64,000 nt of DNA, from assembly GCA_036936605.1 (NCBI GenBank), contig JAUPFV010000004.1, positions 297,332,009 through 297,396,008 on the forward strand, written 5' to 3'. The notes below the pieces were generated by a model. That model was not told where the DNA came from, searched no databases, and worked only from the letters and a program-made list of their open reading frames with translations. This document shows, piece after piece, positions 33,401-44,600 of the stretch. The first letter of the stretch is position 1, and every line of letters starts with the position of its first letter. Position numbers and translations under genes: made by a program. This stretch comes from Limnanthes douglasii subsp. nivea. Its lineage: Eukaryota; Streptophyta; Magnoliopsida; Brassicales; Limnanthaceae.

Positions 33401-33758
33401 TGTGGCCTATGCTCAATAACCGTTCTACTTCCGAAAGAATAGCTGCAGACTTCTCCTGAGAAACTGGTCTCCTTTTCTGGACAATAGGTCGGACATCAAG
33501 CCGTACTGCAAGTTTATGACACATTATCTCTGGTGGTACTCCCGTCACATCCTGTGCACACCAAGCAAACATATCTAACTTGCCTGATAAAAACACAATC
33601 AACCTTTCTCTGAACTCAAAAAAAGGTTTGACTCCAATCTTCAAAGATTTTCCATCCCCAAACTTATGCTCATCGGAATCTTTGTTTGGAACTAGAAATC
33701 CGGGGGTCTCCCTCGGATCATCACAGGGAATGATTTCCGAGGAAGTCCCCTTTAATTG
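30481..33758 (-). pseudogene. pol: Element B pol, broken
   Basis: Frame continues after the UAG at 33759. RT (MCVDFTNLNRACPKD, FMDAYSGYNQIRL), RNase H (YYVSKSLLDAEKRYLKLEK), second RNase H (RTDGGSNNSG, NNEAEYEAALAGLRLA, SDSQLVINQ), integrase (CDTCQRYEN, WGIDLVGPLP, FHPQANGQVEVTN, GPYEITVKV, ending HLKFYLE). Frameshifts near 33070-33100 (before the YIDD region) and near 32630, and stops near 32199 and 31526, disable it. In integrase the TDNGPQF motif reads TNNGPQF, so a catalytic Asp is changed to Asn. Confidence 0.92.
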
Positions 33759-33761
33759 CTA
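33753..33761 (-). promoter_or_regulatory. Stop-codon readthrough site UAGCAAUUA, element B
   Basis: gag-protease ends UAG (33759-33761) followed by CAAUUA, and the same frame is then open for more than 200 nt into pol. UAGCAAUUA is the well-known leaky-stop context first defined in tobamoviruses. Confidence 0.78.
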
Positions 33762-36102
33762 TGTTTTGTCTGAAACTTCTCCCCGAACGCCTTTCGAGGA
33801 TAAAACTATCTGATAACATTCACGAGCTATCTTCTAGCTGCTCCTGATCGTCCCTATATTATTTCCGACCACGTACTTCAAACACTGGTGTACCATCGAA
33901 ATCACCCCATGCATTCGGGACAGCCAAGAGCGACCCAGAATCGCATTATACGGTGTTGGTGCGTCAACAACAATAAACAATACTTCCACTTCCTTTCTAA
34001 ACGGCCCACGATCTAACTCTACCACGCATTGAAATTCTCCAATGACTACCGCTGTTGCACCGGTGAACCCTACGATAGTTAGTCGGATCGTCGTATAACA
34101 GGTGGGTCGGAAATTCATAAACAAAATATTCGCAGAACTCCCTGTGTCAATAAGTATCTTCTGAACTTGATCTCCAGCTATACCCGCAACGATAACTATT
34201 GCATCTTCATGTGGGCCCGCGACATTTCGCATATCATCGTCGTCAAAACATGTGATAGGGGAAGGCAAACGATGCATTTGTGATTCACCATATATCTCTT
34301 CTGCAAATTATTCGAATTCTCTGTGATGGTATCTTCGCCAAAGATGGCCAGTGACTCGAAAAAAGCACACAGGTCATTTACTTTCCCCCTTGGAATAAAT
34401 TCCTCCACCATATTCACGTTATTTCTTCCCTCTTTAGGATCCAGGTACTCTTGTTTAATATCAAAAACATCAATCTCTTTGGAGATCACCATTGTAGTAT
34501 CAGCGATCTTTGGAGCAACCTTTGTCGTAGCGTTCTTCTGGGAATGATTTTTCACAAATTCTAATAACATTCTGTTCTCAATCAAAGCTTGCACTTCTTT
34601 TTTTCAGAGCAATGCAATCCTTAGTGTCATGCCCAATATCCTCATGGTACTTGCAATATCTGTTAACACTTCTGATTTCCCTTGGAGTCTGAATAGGGAA
34701 AGGTTTTCTAAAACTGCACCGTTGATCTGGTCTTATCAAATATCGTAGCCATATTTTCCGTTAACTCAGCAAAATAGTCCGGACGGATCCATTTGTTCGA
34801 AATTGGCCTTGTCCCTTGGTTATATTGTTGATTACTATAGTTCCGTGGATTTGATTTCTGCCTCGGTGGATACTGACCCGCACATTTGGATTGGACATTG
34901 GTTCGCTGCCCTTGATTGCTGTACTCGAAGCTTTGACATTTGTTCTAATCCAGCTGATCGCCTGATCCTTTCTCGGATGCCTGAGTCTCTTCCACTAAAA
35001 TTCGCTTCTCAACTTGATCCAACAATGCCCCAAAAGTCATGGCTTGACTCTTCGCCACCGTATTCTTTAAGAGTCCATGAGGGAGACCCATCCTGAAAGC
35101 TGTAAGTGCCATTGAGTCTTTGCAATATTCCATGTTCGTTTTTGTTTTGACGAATCGATTGGTGTAATTCTTCAAGCTTTCCCCAACTTTTTGCCTATAG
35201 TAAATTATCATATCTTCATTAGCTCGAAACGTTTTGCTCCCCACAAAATGTTGTCTGAAAATATTCCAGAACATGTCGAAATTCTTTATCGAGCCCTGCG
35301 GGAGCCAGTTGTACCACTTAGATGCTACCCCTTTGAAAGTCTGAGAAAAGGCTCTACACAACAATTTATCATCGTCATCGAAATTAATCATGAAATTCTT
35401 AAACTGTTCGATATGGTTTTCAGGGTTTTGCGTCCCATCTAACTTTTCTAACTTTGAGATATCAAAATGCTTTGGGAGGTTGCCAACTAAAATTTCAAAG
35501 GACAAAAGAGAAGCTCTCCAGTTATGACCCGTCCTATAGACGTTTGCTCTCAAGTTTTCATGGCTCGGAAAATATAATCCTTCCTCGTACGGTAGGGTGT
35601 ATTGATGCTGCCACTCCAAATTCTGTGGGTCAGTGGTTTTCAGAGGGGAAATTTGCTTGACTATAACCTTGCTCATAAGTACGAGCATGACCAGTGTGTG
35701 CCCTTAGAGATTTTCTCCCCAGACTCCTTCCCCTCCGGTGCTCCTCTCTCATTCGTTCATGCTTTTTCTTTCTGTGATTTCTCCGAAGAGAACATTCTGG
35801 TGAGCTGTAACAGGAATAATCGCTTGAGTCGGAATACTCCAGGCGGCGCTTTTCTTTTCTCCTCGAAGAATGTCATTCACAACCTCTATATCTCGGAGCG
35901 AAGATTTGCCTGAACCATTTCTTTTTCCGTCTTCAACCTCTCAATCTCCATCAACAACTCATTCCTTCGAGCCAACATATCTGAATCATCAAAAGTGTCT
36001 CCGACGTGCGGGGCGCCATGCGTTTCGTACTCTATACCGATATGTGTCCCCTACCAGATTCTCCTCGCAGTCATTAACAAAGTCATCCCCTTGCTCTTCC
36101 AT
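33759..36102 (-). pseudogene. gag: Element B Gag-protease, broken
   Basis: Probable ATG at 36102 (MEEQGDDFVNDCEEN). Gag domain (KLDGTQNPENHIEQFKNFM, CRAFSQTFKGVASKWYNWLP), a Cys/His knuckle remnant near 34640 in another frame, and protease ILIDTGSSANILF. Several frameshifts (near 35990, 34930, 34600 and 34280) split it. The role would be particle formation and polyprotein cleavage. Confidence 0.88.
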
Positions 36103-36161
36103 GATTCTGCCCAAATTAGGAATTATTTCCAGAAAGCGATTGTCGTCAGAACAATCTTCGT

Positions 36162-36179
36162 TTCCCATAGACGGCGCCA
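36162..36179 (-). other. Primer-binding site, element B
   Basis: The minus strand reads TGGCGCCGTCTATGGGAA, one base after the LTR. The first nine bases match the Asp-tRNA site usual in this lineage. Confidence 0.8.
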
Positions 36180-36180
36180 C

Positions 36181-36591
36181 TAAAGAATTCAAGAATAGCT
36201 AGAGGGGTAATTTTGTGTTACGAGAATCTTTTAGTGCCAAAATAGTCTTTAAGTTCTTTGTTAAGGAGCCTTTTTAGAGAGAGAAAGTGAGAGCAAGATT
36301 AAGTAGAGAGAGAAAGTAATATTATATTAATCTTGGAATCTATAAAGCGTGTGTGGTCCTTTTATAGTACAATTATGGGTCCCACACGCTTTAATTCCCA
36401 CTTATTACATCTTTGGTCCCTATATCTTTTCACCTCTTCATAATAACTATTTCTATTGTATTCTTTACAATTCTTCCCTAATACAACTTATTCTTTTTAC
36501 TTCTCTCCTAATAAACTTCTTCTTTATAATTATCTCCTAATAAAACTACTTCTTTACAATTTTGTTATACGTATTTTATTCTCCCTCATCA
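36181..36591 (-). repeat. 5' LTR of element B (411 bp)
   Basis: Partner of 25930-26339. Its inner terminus is mutated (TTTA instead of TTCA). It ends at 36591 next to the AGGAG target copy. Confidence 0.95.
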
Positions 36592-36596
36592 AGGAG

Positions 36597-37405
36597 AAGT
36601 TGAAGGAGGATAAAAAAATGGATTATGAGTGGTTTATTCAAGCAAATTAAGCACCAAAGAGTAAATGGGGAATGAACTGGTATTGTTTTGTATACTCATT
36701 ATAGTGAAGAAATTAAACCACATTAAGTTTGGTTTTTAAGTGACATATAATAATGCGGAGTATAAGACTATTTTAGCGGGTATGAAATGAGCTCGTACCT
36801 ATGGTGCAAAAAAATGTTAAGATAATTTCTGATTCACAGTCGGTAATAAGCAAAAACATACCTAGAGTTACATGAGGAATTATTTAAAGGTGCTAAAACG
36901 ATTGGAGTTTTATTTTAAAAATGTTATATTTGAATAAGTACCTCGTGAATTCAATGTTGAGTTATATGTCTTAGTTGATTTTTTATATTAAAATATAATA
37001 TTTTAATAATCATACAAGATCATCCATCTTACCAGACATGAACTGAAAATGTCTAGGTCTTGTTGATAATTGAAAATGAATATTGGCATAAAAATGTTTG
37101 TCTAGATTTAGAAAGTACATCTATATAATTTTTTAGCTCGAACTTAAGAATGCAACAAAATGTCTTCTTATTCAATAAGTTCTTTATCAGAAAAATTACT
37201 ACAAGAACTTTATTAAGAAATTTAGTAACGATGAAGTATTACTCATTTTGAAGGATTTACACAAAAAGGGATAGTTGAAGCTCATTGTGGATATAAGGAT
37301 TTTATCAAACAATTTTTTCCAGGATATTATTAGCCCTGTTTAGCAATGGACGCCAAAGCTATGGTTCAAAGTTGTGATCTTTGTCAAATATTTTCAAATA
37401 CACGT
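36597..37405 (+). pseudogene. pol: Element D pol, second piece (second RNase H to integrase zinc finger)
   Basis: It continues exactly where 25929 stopped. Broken frames show YEWFIQAN, KIISDSQSVISKN, APREFNVE-like text, a sequence resembling the HCGYK-containing integrase N-terminus, and finally SCDLCQIFSNT, where element C is inserted. Confidence 0.72.
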
Positions 37406-37844
37406 TGATGAGGAAGAATAAAAGACAAGGGCCAAATTGTAAAGAAGAAACTTGATAGAATAAAATAGCAAAGGAAAAGTAAGATATGAGGAAAATGTAT
37501 AGAAATAAATGTATAAGGGCCAACATGCATAGAAATAAATGTAAGGGCCAAAATGTATGGATTGTAAAGATATAGCCAAAATAGGAAGAAAGCAAAAAGC
37601 AGGGACCAAAAGATGTAATTAAACCGAATTAAAGTGTGTGGGGTCCGCAATTGTACTATAAAAGGACCACACACGCTTCACGAATCCCGAGATGAATAGT
37701 ACGAGACTTTCTCTCTCTAAATTGTGTAGCAAGTAGCTCTTTCTCTCTCTAGATCTGACACACAAATATTTCTCTGTCACCAAATCCTCTATCAACAGAT
37801 CTTCGCATAACAAAATCACCCTTGGATAACCTTTGTACTCTTCA
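37406..37844 (+). repeat. 5' LTR of element C (439 bp)
   Basis: TGATGAGGAAGAATAAAAGA at the start, GTACTCTTCA at the end. It contains two copies of a 30-bp unit (AAATGTATAAGGGCCAAAATG-like) that is longer in E. Confidence 0.97.
37633..37677 (+). promoter_or_regulatory. LTR promoter: TATAAAAG inside a palindrome, element C
   Basis: TATAAAAG at 37657-37664 is framed by AGTGTGTGGGGTCC (37633-37646) and GGACCACACACGCT (37664-37677), complementary at 12 of 14 positions. It is conserved in the LTRs of B and E and should drive gag-pol RNA. Confidence 0.75.
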
Positions 37845-37845
37845 G

Positions 37846-37863
37846 TGGCGCCGTCTGTGGGAA
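37846..37863 (+). other. Primer-binding site, element C
   Basis: TGGCGCCGTCTGTGGGAA, one base after the LTR. Asp-tRNA-like in its first nine bases. Confidence 0.85.
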
Positions 37864-37922
37864 AAGAAAATCGCTCCGTCGATAATCGCTTCCTGGAAAT
37901 AATTCTTGTTCCGAGGAGGACC

Positions 37923-40389
37923 ATGGAAGGACAAGGGGACGATTTAATCGATCACTGCGAGGAAAACATGGAGGCGGACGACTTTCGGAACGACTTGGAG
38001 TCCGAAGGAGAAGCAGGTCGGTGAGTGGAGAACATTTTCGATGACTCCGCTCTTTTAGCTCAGAGGAATGAACTGTTGTTGGAAATCGAAAGGTTGAAGG
38101 CGGAGAAGGAAGCCGCGCAGAGAAATGTTCGATCGGAGATAAGAAGAGAACCTGTCGAACAAAAGGAGGAGCGCGAGGTTGAAATTCGTCCCAAGAGGAG
38201 ATATGACAAATATCGGAGGCGTGAGCGACGGTCTCCGAGGAGGAGAGAGAAATACCGTTCGGACTCGACTACTTCAAGCGACTACTCGCGGTATAGCACT
38301 TCTGAATCATCCCCTCGGAGATACCACAGGAGGAAAAAGCGTGATCAGAGGCGAGCTGGTGCCCGAAGGGGAAGGAGTTCGGAGAGGAAATCCTCGCGGG
38401 AAAAAAGTCGCCACGACGGAGTTGGTGATCGCTCTCATGAACAAGCAAAGTGCCTTGGGAAGGATGATGTGGGCCCTCGAAATTCAGAACGGCAGCAGCA
38501 ATACACGTTGCCCTCCGAGGAGGGGTTGTACTTTTCGAATAACGATAATTTGAGGTCCAACATTTATCGTATGGGACATAATTGGAGAGCCTCTCCCCTG
38601 TCCTTGGAGATCTTAGTGGGGAACCTCCCGAAGCACTTTGACATTTCGAAGCTGGAAAAGTTCGATGGGACTCAGGATCCGGACAATCACATCGAGCAGT
38701 TCAAGAACTTTATGATAAACTTCGACGACGATGATAAACTTCTGTGCAGAGCATTCTCTCAAACTTTCAAGGGAGTAGCATCTAAATGGTACAATAGGCT
38801 ACCTCAGGGCTCTATTAAAAACTTTGACATGTTCTGGAACATCTTTAGACAACACTTCGTGGGGAGCAAGAAGTTCCGGGCCAACGGAGACACCATAATC
38901 TACTGTCGACAAAAAGTGGGGGAGAGCCTAAAAAATTATACTAATCGATTTGTCAAAACCAAAACAGATATGGAGTACTGTAAAGACTCGGTGGCGCTTG
39001 CAGCGTTCAGGATGAGCTTACTCCCCGAGTTGTTAAAAGACACGGTGGCAGAAAGTCAGGTGATGACCTTCGGAGCATTGTTAGATCAAGTTGAGAAGAG
39101 AATCTTGGTGGAAGAAACCCAAGCCTCGGAGAAAGGTTCCGGAGAGCAGTTGGACCACAATCAATTCCAAAGGACTGAGCCAAGCGCTCAGGGCCTTCGA
39201 TCAAACGTTCAAGCTAAAAGTACGGGTTAGTATCCTCCGAGGAAAAAATCAAACCCGCAGTACTATGGCAATCAATCGAACCACAATCAAGGGGGAAGAT
39301 ACATGTCAAACAAATGGACTCGACCCGACTACTTTGCGGAGTTGACAGAAAATGTTGATGCGATATTTGATAAGGCTAAGTCTTCGGTCACATTCAGGAA
39401 GCCTTTTCCCATACAAACACCGAGGGAGAGCAGAAGCGTCAACAAATATTGCAAATATCACGAGGATGTGGGTCATGACACCAAAGATTGCATAGCTTTG
39501 AAGAAGGAGGTGCAAGCTCTTATTGAGAATGGAATGTTGTTGGAGTATGTCAAAAAACACTCCCGAAAATGCCGTGGTAAAAGCTGTCTCGAAGAATACT
39601 GACAAAGCCATGGTAATTTCCGAAGGGGTTGACAATTTTGACATCGAATAAGAGTATTTGGATCCCAAAGTCGGGAGGAACAATGTAAACCTGGTAGAGG
39701 AAGAAATTCCGAGGGGGAAGGTGGACAGTCTTTGTGCATTTTTCGAGTCCTTAGCAATTTCCGGCGGAGACACAATCGCAGGAAATTCTAACAGCTCTCG
39801 CAAAAGGCACATGGTGAATCTGACCACCCAGATCGAAGCTGGAGTCTCCGCGCAAATGCATCGCTCGCCTTCTCCTATTATTTGTTTTGATGATGACGAT
39901 ATGTGTAATGTTGCAGGCCCTCATGAGGACGCTATAGTAATCGCGGCGGGCATTGCTGGGGATCAAATTCAGAAAATACTCATCGACACAGGGAGCTCTG
40001 TGAACATCTTGTTTATGAGTACTTACCGCCGCATTTCTGACCCACCGGTTATCCGAAGATCCGACAGGACAATAGTGGGTTTTACCGGTGCCACAACGGT
40101 TGTCGTGGGAGAGTTTCAGTGTGTGGTTGAGCTGGGTCGAGGACCATTTAAAAAAGAGGTGGAGGTACTTTTTATTGTCGTTGACGCACCAACCTCCTAC
40201 AATGCTATCCTGGGTCTCTCTTGGTTATCCCGGATGCACGGCGTCATCTCCACGGTGCATCAATGTCTAAAGTATGTGATCGGGAACAATATTGGAACAG
40301 TCCGAAGTAGCCAGAAGATGGCACGAGAATGCTACCAGATAGCCCTGTCCTCCAAAGGGATTCGAGGGGGGTCCTCTGACCCAGCATAG
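37923..40389 (+). pseudogene. gag: Element C Gag-protease, with stops and one frameshift
   Basis: ATG at 37923 (MEGQGDDLIDHCEENMEADD). An Arg/Ser-rich region (RRERRSPRRREKYRSD, YSRYSTSESSPRRYHRRKKR) is followed by the gag domain (KFDGTQDPDNHIEQFKNFMI, KGVASKWYNRLPQGSIKNFD), knuckle CKYHEDVGHDTKDC and protease ILIDTGSSVNILF. Lesions: TGA at 38022-38024, TAG at 39228-39230 (Gln in E), a one-base loss near 39568 and TAA near 39650 (Gln in E). It ends at UAG 40387-40389. Confidence 0.93.
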
Positions 40390-40395
40390 CAATTA
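40387..40395 (+). promoter_or_regulatory. Stop-codon readthrough site UAGCAAUUA, element C
   Basis: Exact match to the leaky-stop context, at the gag-protease end. The frame that should follow is shifted by the C20 tract just downstream. Confidence 0.75.
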
Positions 40396-43300
40396 AAGCC
40401 CCCCCCCCCCCCCCCCCCGAGGTCATCCCTTGCGATGATCCGAGGGAGGCCCCCGGATTTCAAGTCCCAGAGGAAGATTCTGCGACACATGAGTTTGCGA
40501 CTGGCAAAATTCTGAAGATAGGGGTCCACCTCTCCCCATAATTTAAAGGAAAATTAATTGCTTTCTTATCTGATAAGCTTGATATGTTTGCTTGGTGTGC
40601 ACAGGATGTCACTGGTGTGCCGGCGGAGATTATGTGTCACAAACTCGCAATACGATTGGATGTCCGACCCATAGTCCAGAAAAGAAGGCCTGTCTCCCCG
40701 GAAAAGGCCTCAGCGATTTTGTCGGAGGTCGAAAGGCTGCTAAGCATAGGCCATATTCGCGAGTCATACTATCCTCTATGGGCGTCGAATCCGGTGTTGG
40801 TGAGAAAGAAAAATGGTAAGTAGAGAATGTGTATTGACTTCACGGACTTGAACCGGGCTTGTCCTAAGGATCCTTTTCCTGTGCCTCGCATTGATCAGTT
40901 AGTGGACTCGACCTCCAGAAATCGATTGTTATCCTTTATGGACGCTTACTCGGGATACAACCAAATTCGACTGGCTGCTAACGATGAGGAAAGCACTTCT
41001 TTTATTACTGGGCGAGGTTTATATTGCTATAAGGTCATGCCGTTCGGATTAAAAAATGCAGGGGCAACTTATCAACGCCTGGTCAATAAAACTTTCGAGG
41101 GGCAGATTGGGCGAAATATGGAAGCTTATATCGACGATATGTTAGTTAAAAGTGAGCGCGACGAAGACCACTTGGCTGACCTCGAAGAGACATTCAATAA
41201 CTTGAGTAGAGTCAATCTCAAACTTAATCCGGAGAAGTGCATTTTTGGGGTACGGTCCGGAAAATTCCTTGGTTATATGATCAGCGAAAAAGGCATCGAG
41301 GCTGACCCTGAGCAGCTAAAAGCTTTGATTACTATAACTCCTCCTCGAAATGTTAAGGAGGTGCAAATTCTGACAGGACGATTGGCGGCTCTGAATCGAT
41401 TCATTTCTCGCTCATCGGATAAGTGTGCTCCGTTCTTTAAAATATTGCGGAATGCGAAGCAATTCTGCTGGACCGAAGAGTGCTCGACCGCTTTTCGACG
41501 AATTCAAGAGTATTTGACCTCTCCGGAAATGTTATCTAAACCTGTGGTAGGGGAAACATTAATTGTCTACGTTGCAGTATCCGAATGTGTTGTCAGTGTC
41601 GTTCTCCTCCGAGAAGACGATTCTCTTCTAAGGCCGATTTATTATGTCAGTAAGAGTATGCTGGACGCCGAGAAGCGATATCTTACCTTGGAGAAGGTAG
41701 CTTTAGCATTGGTGACAACGGCACGGAAGATGAGACCTTACTTCCAAACCCATCCAATTATTGTCCGGACGACGTTTCCTTTGAAGAGTCTATTACAAAG
41801 ACCATACATCTCTGGCAGGATGACTAAATGGTCCGTAGAGCTGGGAGACTTCGACATAACCTTCGAACCTCGAACGGCGATAAAAGCACAAGTTTTAGCA
41901 GATTTCTTGGTTGAGTTCCATTCAGAAAGGGAAGAGCAGGAGGCACCTGATTTAGTTGCCGAAGAAGAATGGGTAATACGGACGGATGGTGGGTCGAACA
42001 TTTTAGGCAGTGGGGAAGGTGTTCAGTTGATATCCCCGCAGGGGGTAGCTATGTTCCAAGCCATTCGTTTCAGTTTCAAAGCTACTAATAATGAGGCTGA
42101 GTATGAAGCTGCTCTAGCCGGCCTACGTTTAGCTCAAATATGCGGGGCTCGACGGATAAAATTGATCAGTGATTCTCAGTTAGTGATAAACCAGGCTTCG
42201 GGGGAGTCCGAGGCGAGAAAGGACACACTAATACAATATTTGAAGCTGATGAAAGATTTGGCATCGGGTTTTGAGGGCGTCTAGTTTGAGCATGTTCGAA
42301 GAGAGTTAAATGTCGTCCCGGATTCTCTTGTCTCTGCTTCACGAACAGAGGGTTATCCCTGGGTGTTGGTCCAGACATGCCCGTCGATCTCAATTGGTAA
42401 AGAGCATATGATGAACATCTCGGAGGAAAGCCACGTGATCACACCCGATTGGAGAACGGTCCTCATTGATTTTTTAGCTCATGACGTTTTGCCCGTCGAC
42501 AAATATGAAGCCAGAAAAGTTAGATTCAAGTCCCATGGTTACATTTTGTTGGGAGGGTTGCTGTATAAAAAATCTTTGAGTCGGCCATTCCTAAGGTGTT
42601 TGAGTGGGCCCGAGTCACAAATTATCCTCTCCGAGTTACACGACGGGGAAGGATCCGCTCATTGTGGATATAAGGCTTTGATCCGCAGGGTATTCTTGGC
42701 AGGTTATTATTGGCCAACTATCTCGGCTGATGCAAAAGATTTGGTCAAACGCTGTGACACGTGCCAGCGCTATGCTAATGTAATCCACAAACCCGGGGTA
42801 TTGATGGAAAGCATTTCGGAGGCAGTTCCTTTTGACAGATGGGGCATTGACTTAGTAGGACCTCTACCCATGGCCTCTGGGGGCAGACAGACGATAATCG
42901 TGGTCGTCGATTATTTTTCTAAGTGGGTGGAAGCTGAACCGCTCGCGGGAACAAAGGCTAAAGACGTAATCAAATTTGTTTTATCTAATATTTGTTGTCG
43001 TTTTGGTGTACCATTACAGATAACCACAGACAATGGCCCTCAATTTGATAACAAAGAATTCCAGAGCTTCTGTGTGTCAAGGGGCATACGACAATGTTTT
43101 TCGGCGTCGTTCCACCCTCAGGCAAATGGGCAGGTGGAAGTAACTAATCGTACTATCCTCGACGGTTTGAAAAAGAATTTGGAAGGCAAAGCGGGGAAGT
43201 GGCCCGACTATTTACAGGAGGTGTTGTGGGCATACCGAACAACCCCCCGAACGGCAACTGCTGTGTCTCCATTTGCCTTAGTCTATGGGATGGACGCCGT

Positions 43301-43685
43301 GGTCCCTCCGGAGATCCTTTTCCCTTCAAATCGAATAGCAATTTATGATCCAGACACAAATGACCAGAGTAAAGCGTTGGCTTTAGATTTGGTGGAGGAA
43401 AAGAGACAGCGAGCACAGCTGACTTCCCTTCATTATCAAACTCTTATGAGGAGTCGATATGCATCCAAAGTAAAACATAGAGACTTTCAGGTGGGAGATA
43501 AGGTCCTACGGAAAATTTTCCTGCACACTAAAGACAAAAGTTTGGGGAAGTTGGGACCAAACTGGGAAGGCCCTTATGAGGTCACCGAAAGGATAAAACC
43601 AGGCACATATCGGTTGAAAGATAAAGACGGGCGGTGTCTCCGCCTACCTTGGAATATTGAGCATTTAAAGTTGTACCTCGATTAG
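40390..43685 (+). pseudogene. pol: Element C pol, interrupted
   Basis: After the C20 shift it stays in one frame with stops only: TAA near 40541, TAG at 40821-40823 (Trp in the family) and TAG at 42282-42284 (Lys in E). RT (FMDAYSGYNQIRLA, YIDDMLVKSE), RNase H (YYVSKSMLDAEKRYLTLEK), second RNase H about 41970-42340 (RTDGGSNILG, NNEAEYEAALAGLRLA, SDSQLVINQ), integrase (HCGYKALIRR, CDTCQRYAN, WGIDLVGPLPMASGG, TDNGPQFDNKEF, FHPQANGQVEVTN) and C-terminus GPYEVTERIKPGTYRLKD. No chromodomain. Confidence 0.94.
40399..40418 (+). repeat. C20 homopolymer at the gag-pol junction, element C
   Basis: Twenty consecutive C replace twelve mixed bases found in E, which puts pol in another frame. It may be a real slippage expansion or a sequencing/assembly fault. 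Confidence 0.9.
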
Positions 43686-43847
43686 CAGATTCAGATGATA
43701 TTGTATTTCTTTTCACTTCCTATGTATCCCTTGGAACAAATTTTGGTGAGAACGCACTCTTTCCTACCCTGTTAGGCACAAGAAGGTTTTAATGAGGTGT
43801 TTCGATGATCCCCTTAAATACAAAGTTTCTTTGCCTTAACTATTTTT

Positions 43848-44205
43848 TGAGTCACAGTAACATGTGCCTCGAATTGTTGTCCCTCGAACTATTTTTTGAA
43901 TCACAGTAACATGTGCCTCGAATTATTGTCCCTCGAACTATTTTTTGAGTCACAGTAACATGTGCCTCGAATTGTTGTCCCTCAAACTATTTTTCGAGTC
44001 ACAGTAACATGTGCCTCGAATTGTTGTCCCTCCAACTATTTTTCGGGTCACGTTAACATGTGCCTCGATGTTTTGGGACCTTCGAACTATTCTTCGGGTC
44101 ACATTAAGGTGTGCCTCGATATTTTGGGACCGGCGAACTATTCTTCGGGTCGCATTAAGGTGCGCCTCGATGTCTTGGGACTTTCAAACTATCCTTCAGA
44201 GACCC
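43848..44205. repeat. 49-51 bp tandem array, about 7 copies, element C 3' region
   Basis: Unit TGAGTCACAGTAACATGTGC followed by CTCGAATTGTTGTCCCTCGA; starts at 43848, 43897, 43946, 43995 and 44044, then degenerate. It is the same unit family as the array of E at 57180. Confidence 0.92.
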
Positions 44206-44212
44206 TATAGTT

Positions 44213-44600
44213 GTTCGTAGGCCAATGCAATGGGGTTTCGAAGGCTTTATTGCAAGCATAGAACTTGCTAAATTTATTTAACTACAAATTGTTCAAAGGC
44301 CAAATAAGTTGGAATTCGAAGGCTTTATTTCAAGCATCAAACTTGCTAAATTTATTTAATTACAAATTGTTCAAAGGCCAAGTAAGTTGGAATTCGAAGA
44401 CCTTATTAAAAGCATGACACTTGTTTGGAATTCGAAGACCTTAATTACAGATTGTTCGAAGGCCTCATTGCAAACATAATAATTGAAGAATTTGTTTAAG
44501 TAACGATTGTTCGAAGGCCAATGAAGTTCGAATTCGAAGGCCAATGCAGTTCGAATTCGAAGGCCTTATTTTGTAATATGTGTGAATTTAAATATTATTT
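44213..44600. repeat. Imperfect repeat of about 79 bp with GTTCGAAGGCC blocks, element C
   Basis: Units begin GTTC(G/A)AAGGCC and share GGAATTCGAAGGC and CTTGCTAAATTTATTTAA. About five degenerate copies. A counterpart lies at 56630-56990 in E. Confidence 0.8.

Larger units (their letters stand above)
25930..36591 (-). mobile_element. Element B: Tat-lineage (Retand-like) LTR retrotransposon, full length, inserted in element D
   Basis: LTRs at both ends (25930-26339 and 36181-36591) and an exact 5-bp target duplication AGGAG (25925-25929, 36592-36596). Minus strand: gag-protease, UAG, pol; plus strand: antisense aORF. The LTRs differ at about ten or more positions plus indels, so this is older than C and E. 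All genes are broken. Confidence 0.96.

Noticed and set aside
37833..38024. Start of element C Gag upstream of the ATG, through the primer site
   Set aside because: The frame is open there, but no ATG precedes 37923 and the primer site is a fixed nucleic-acid signal; ATG at 37923 is conserved in B and E.
44213..44600. TTCGAA blocks as heat-shock elements
   Set aside because: Heat-shock elements need GAA and TTC separated by two bases; here they abut.
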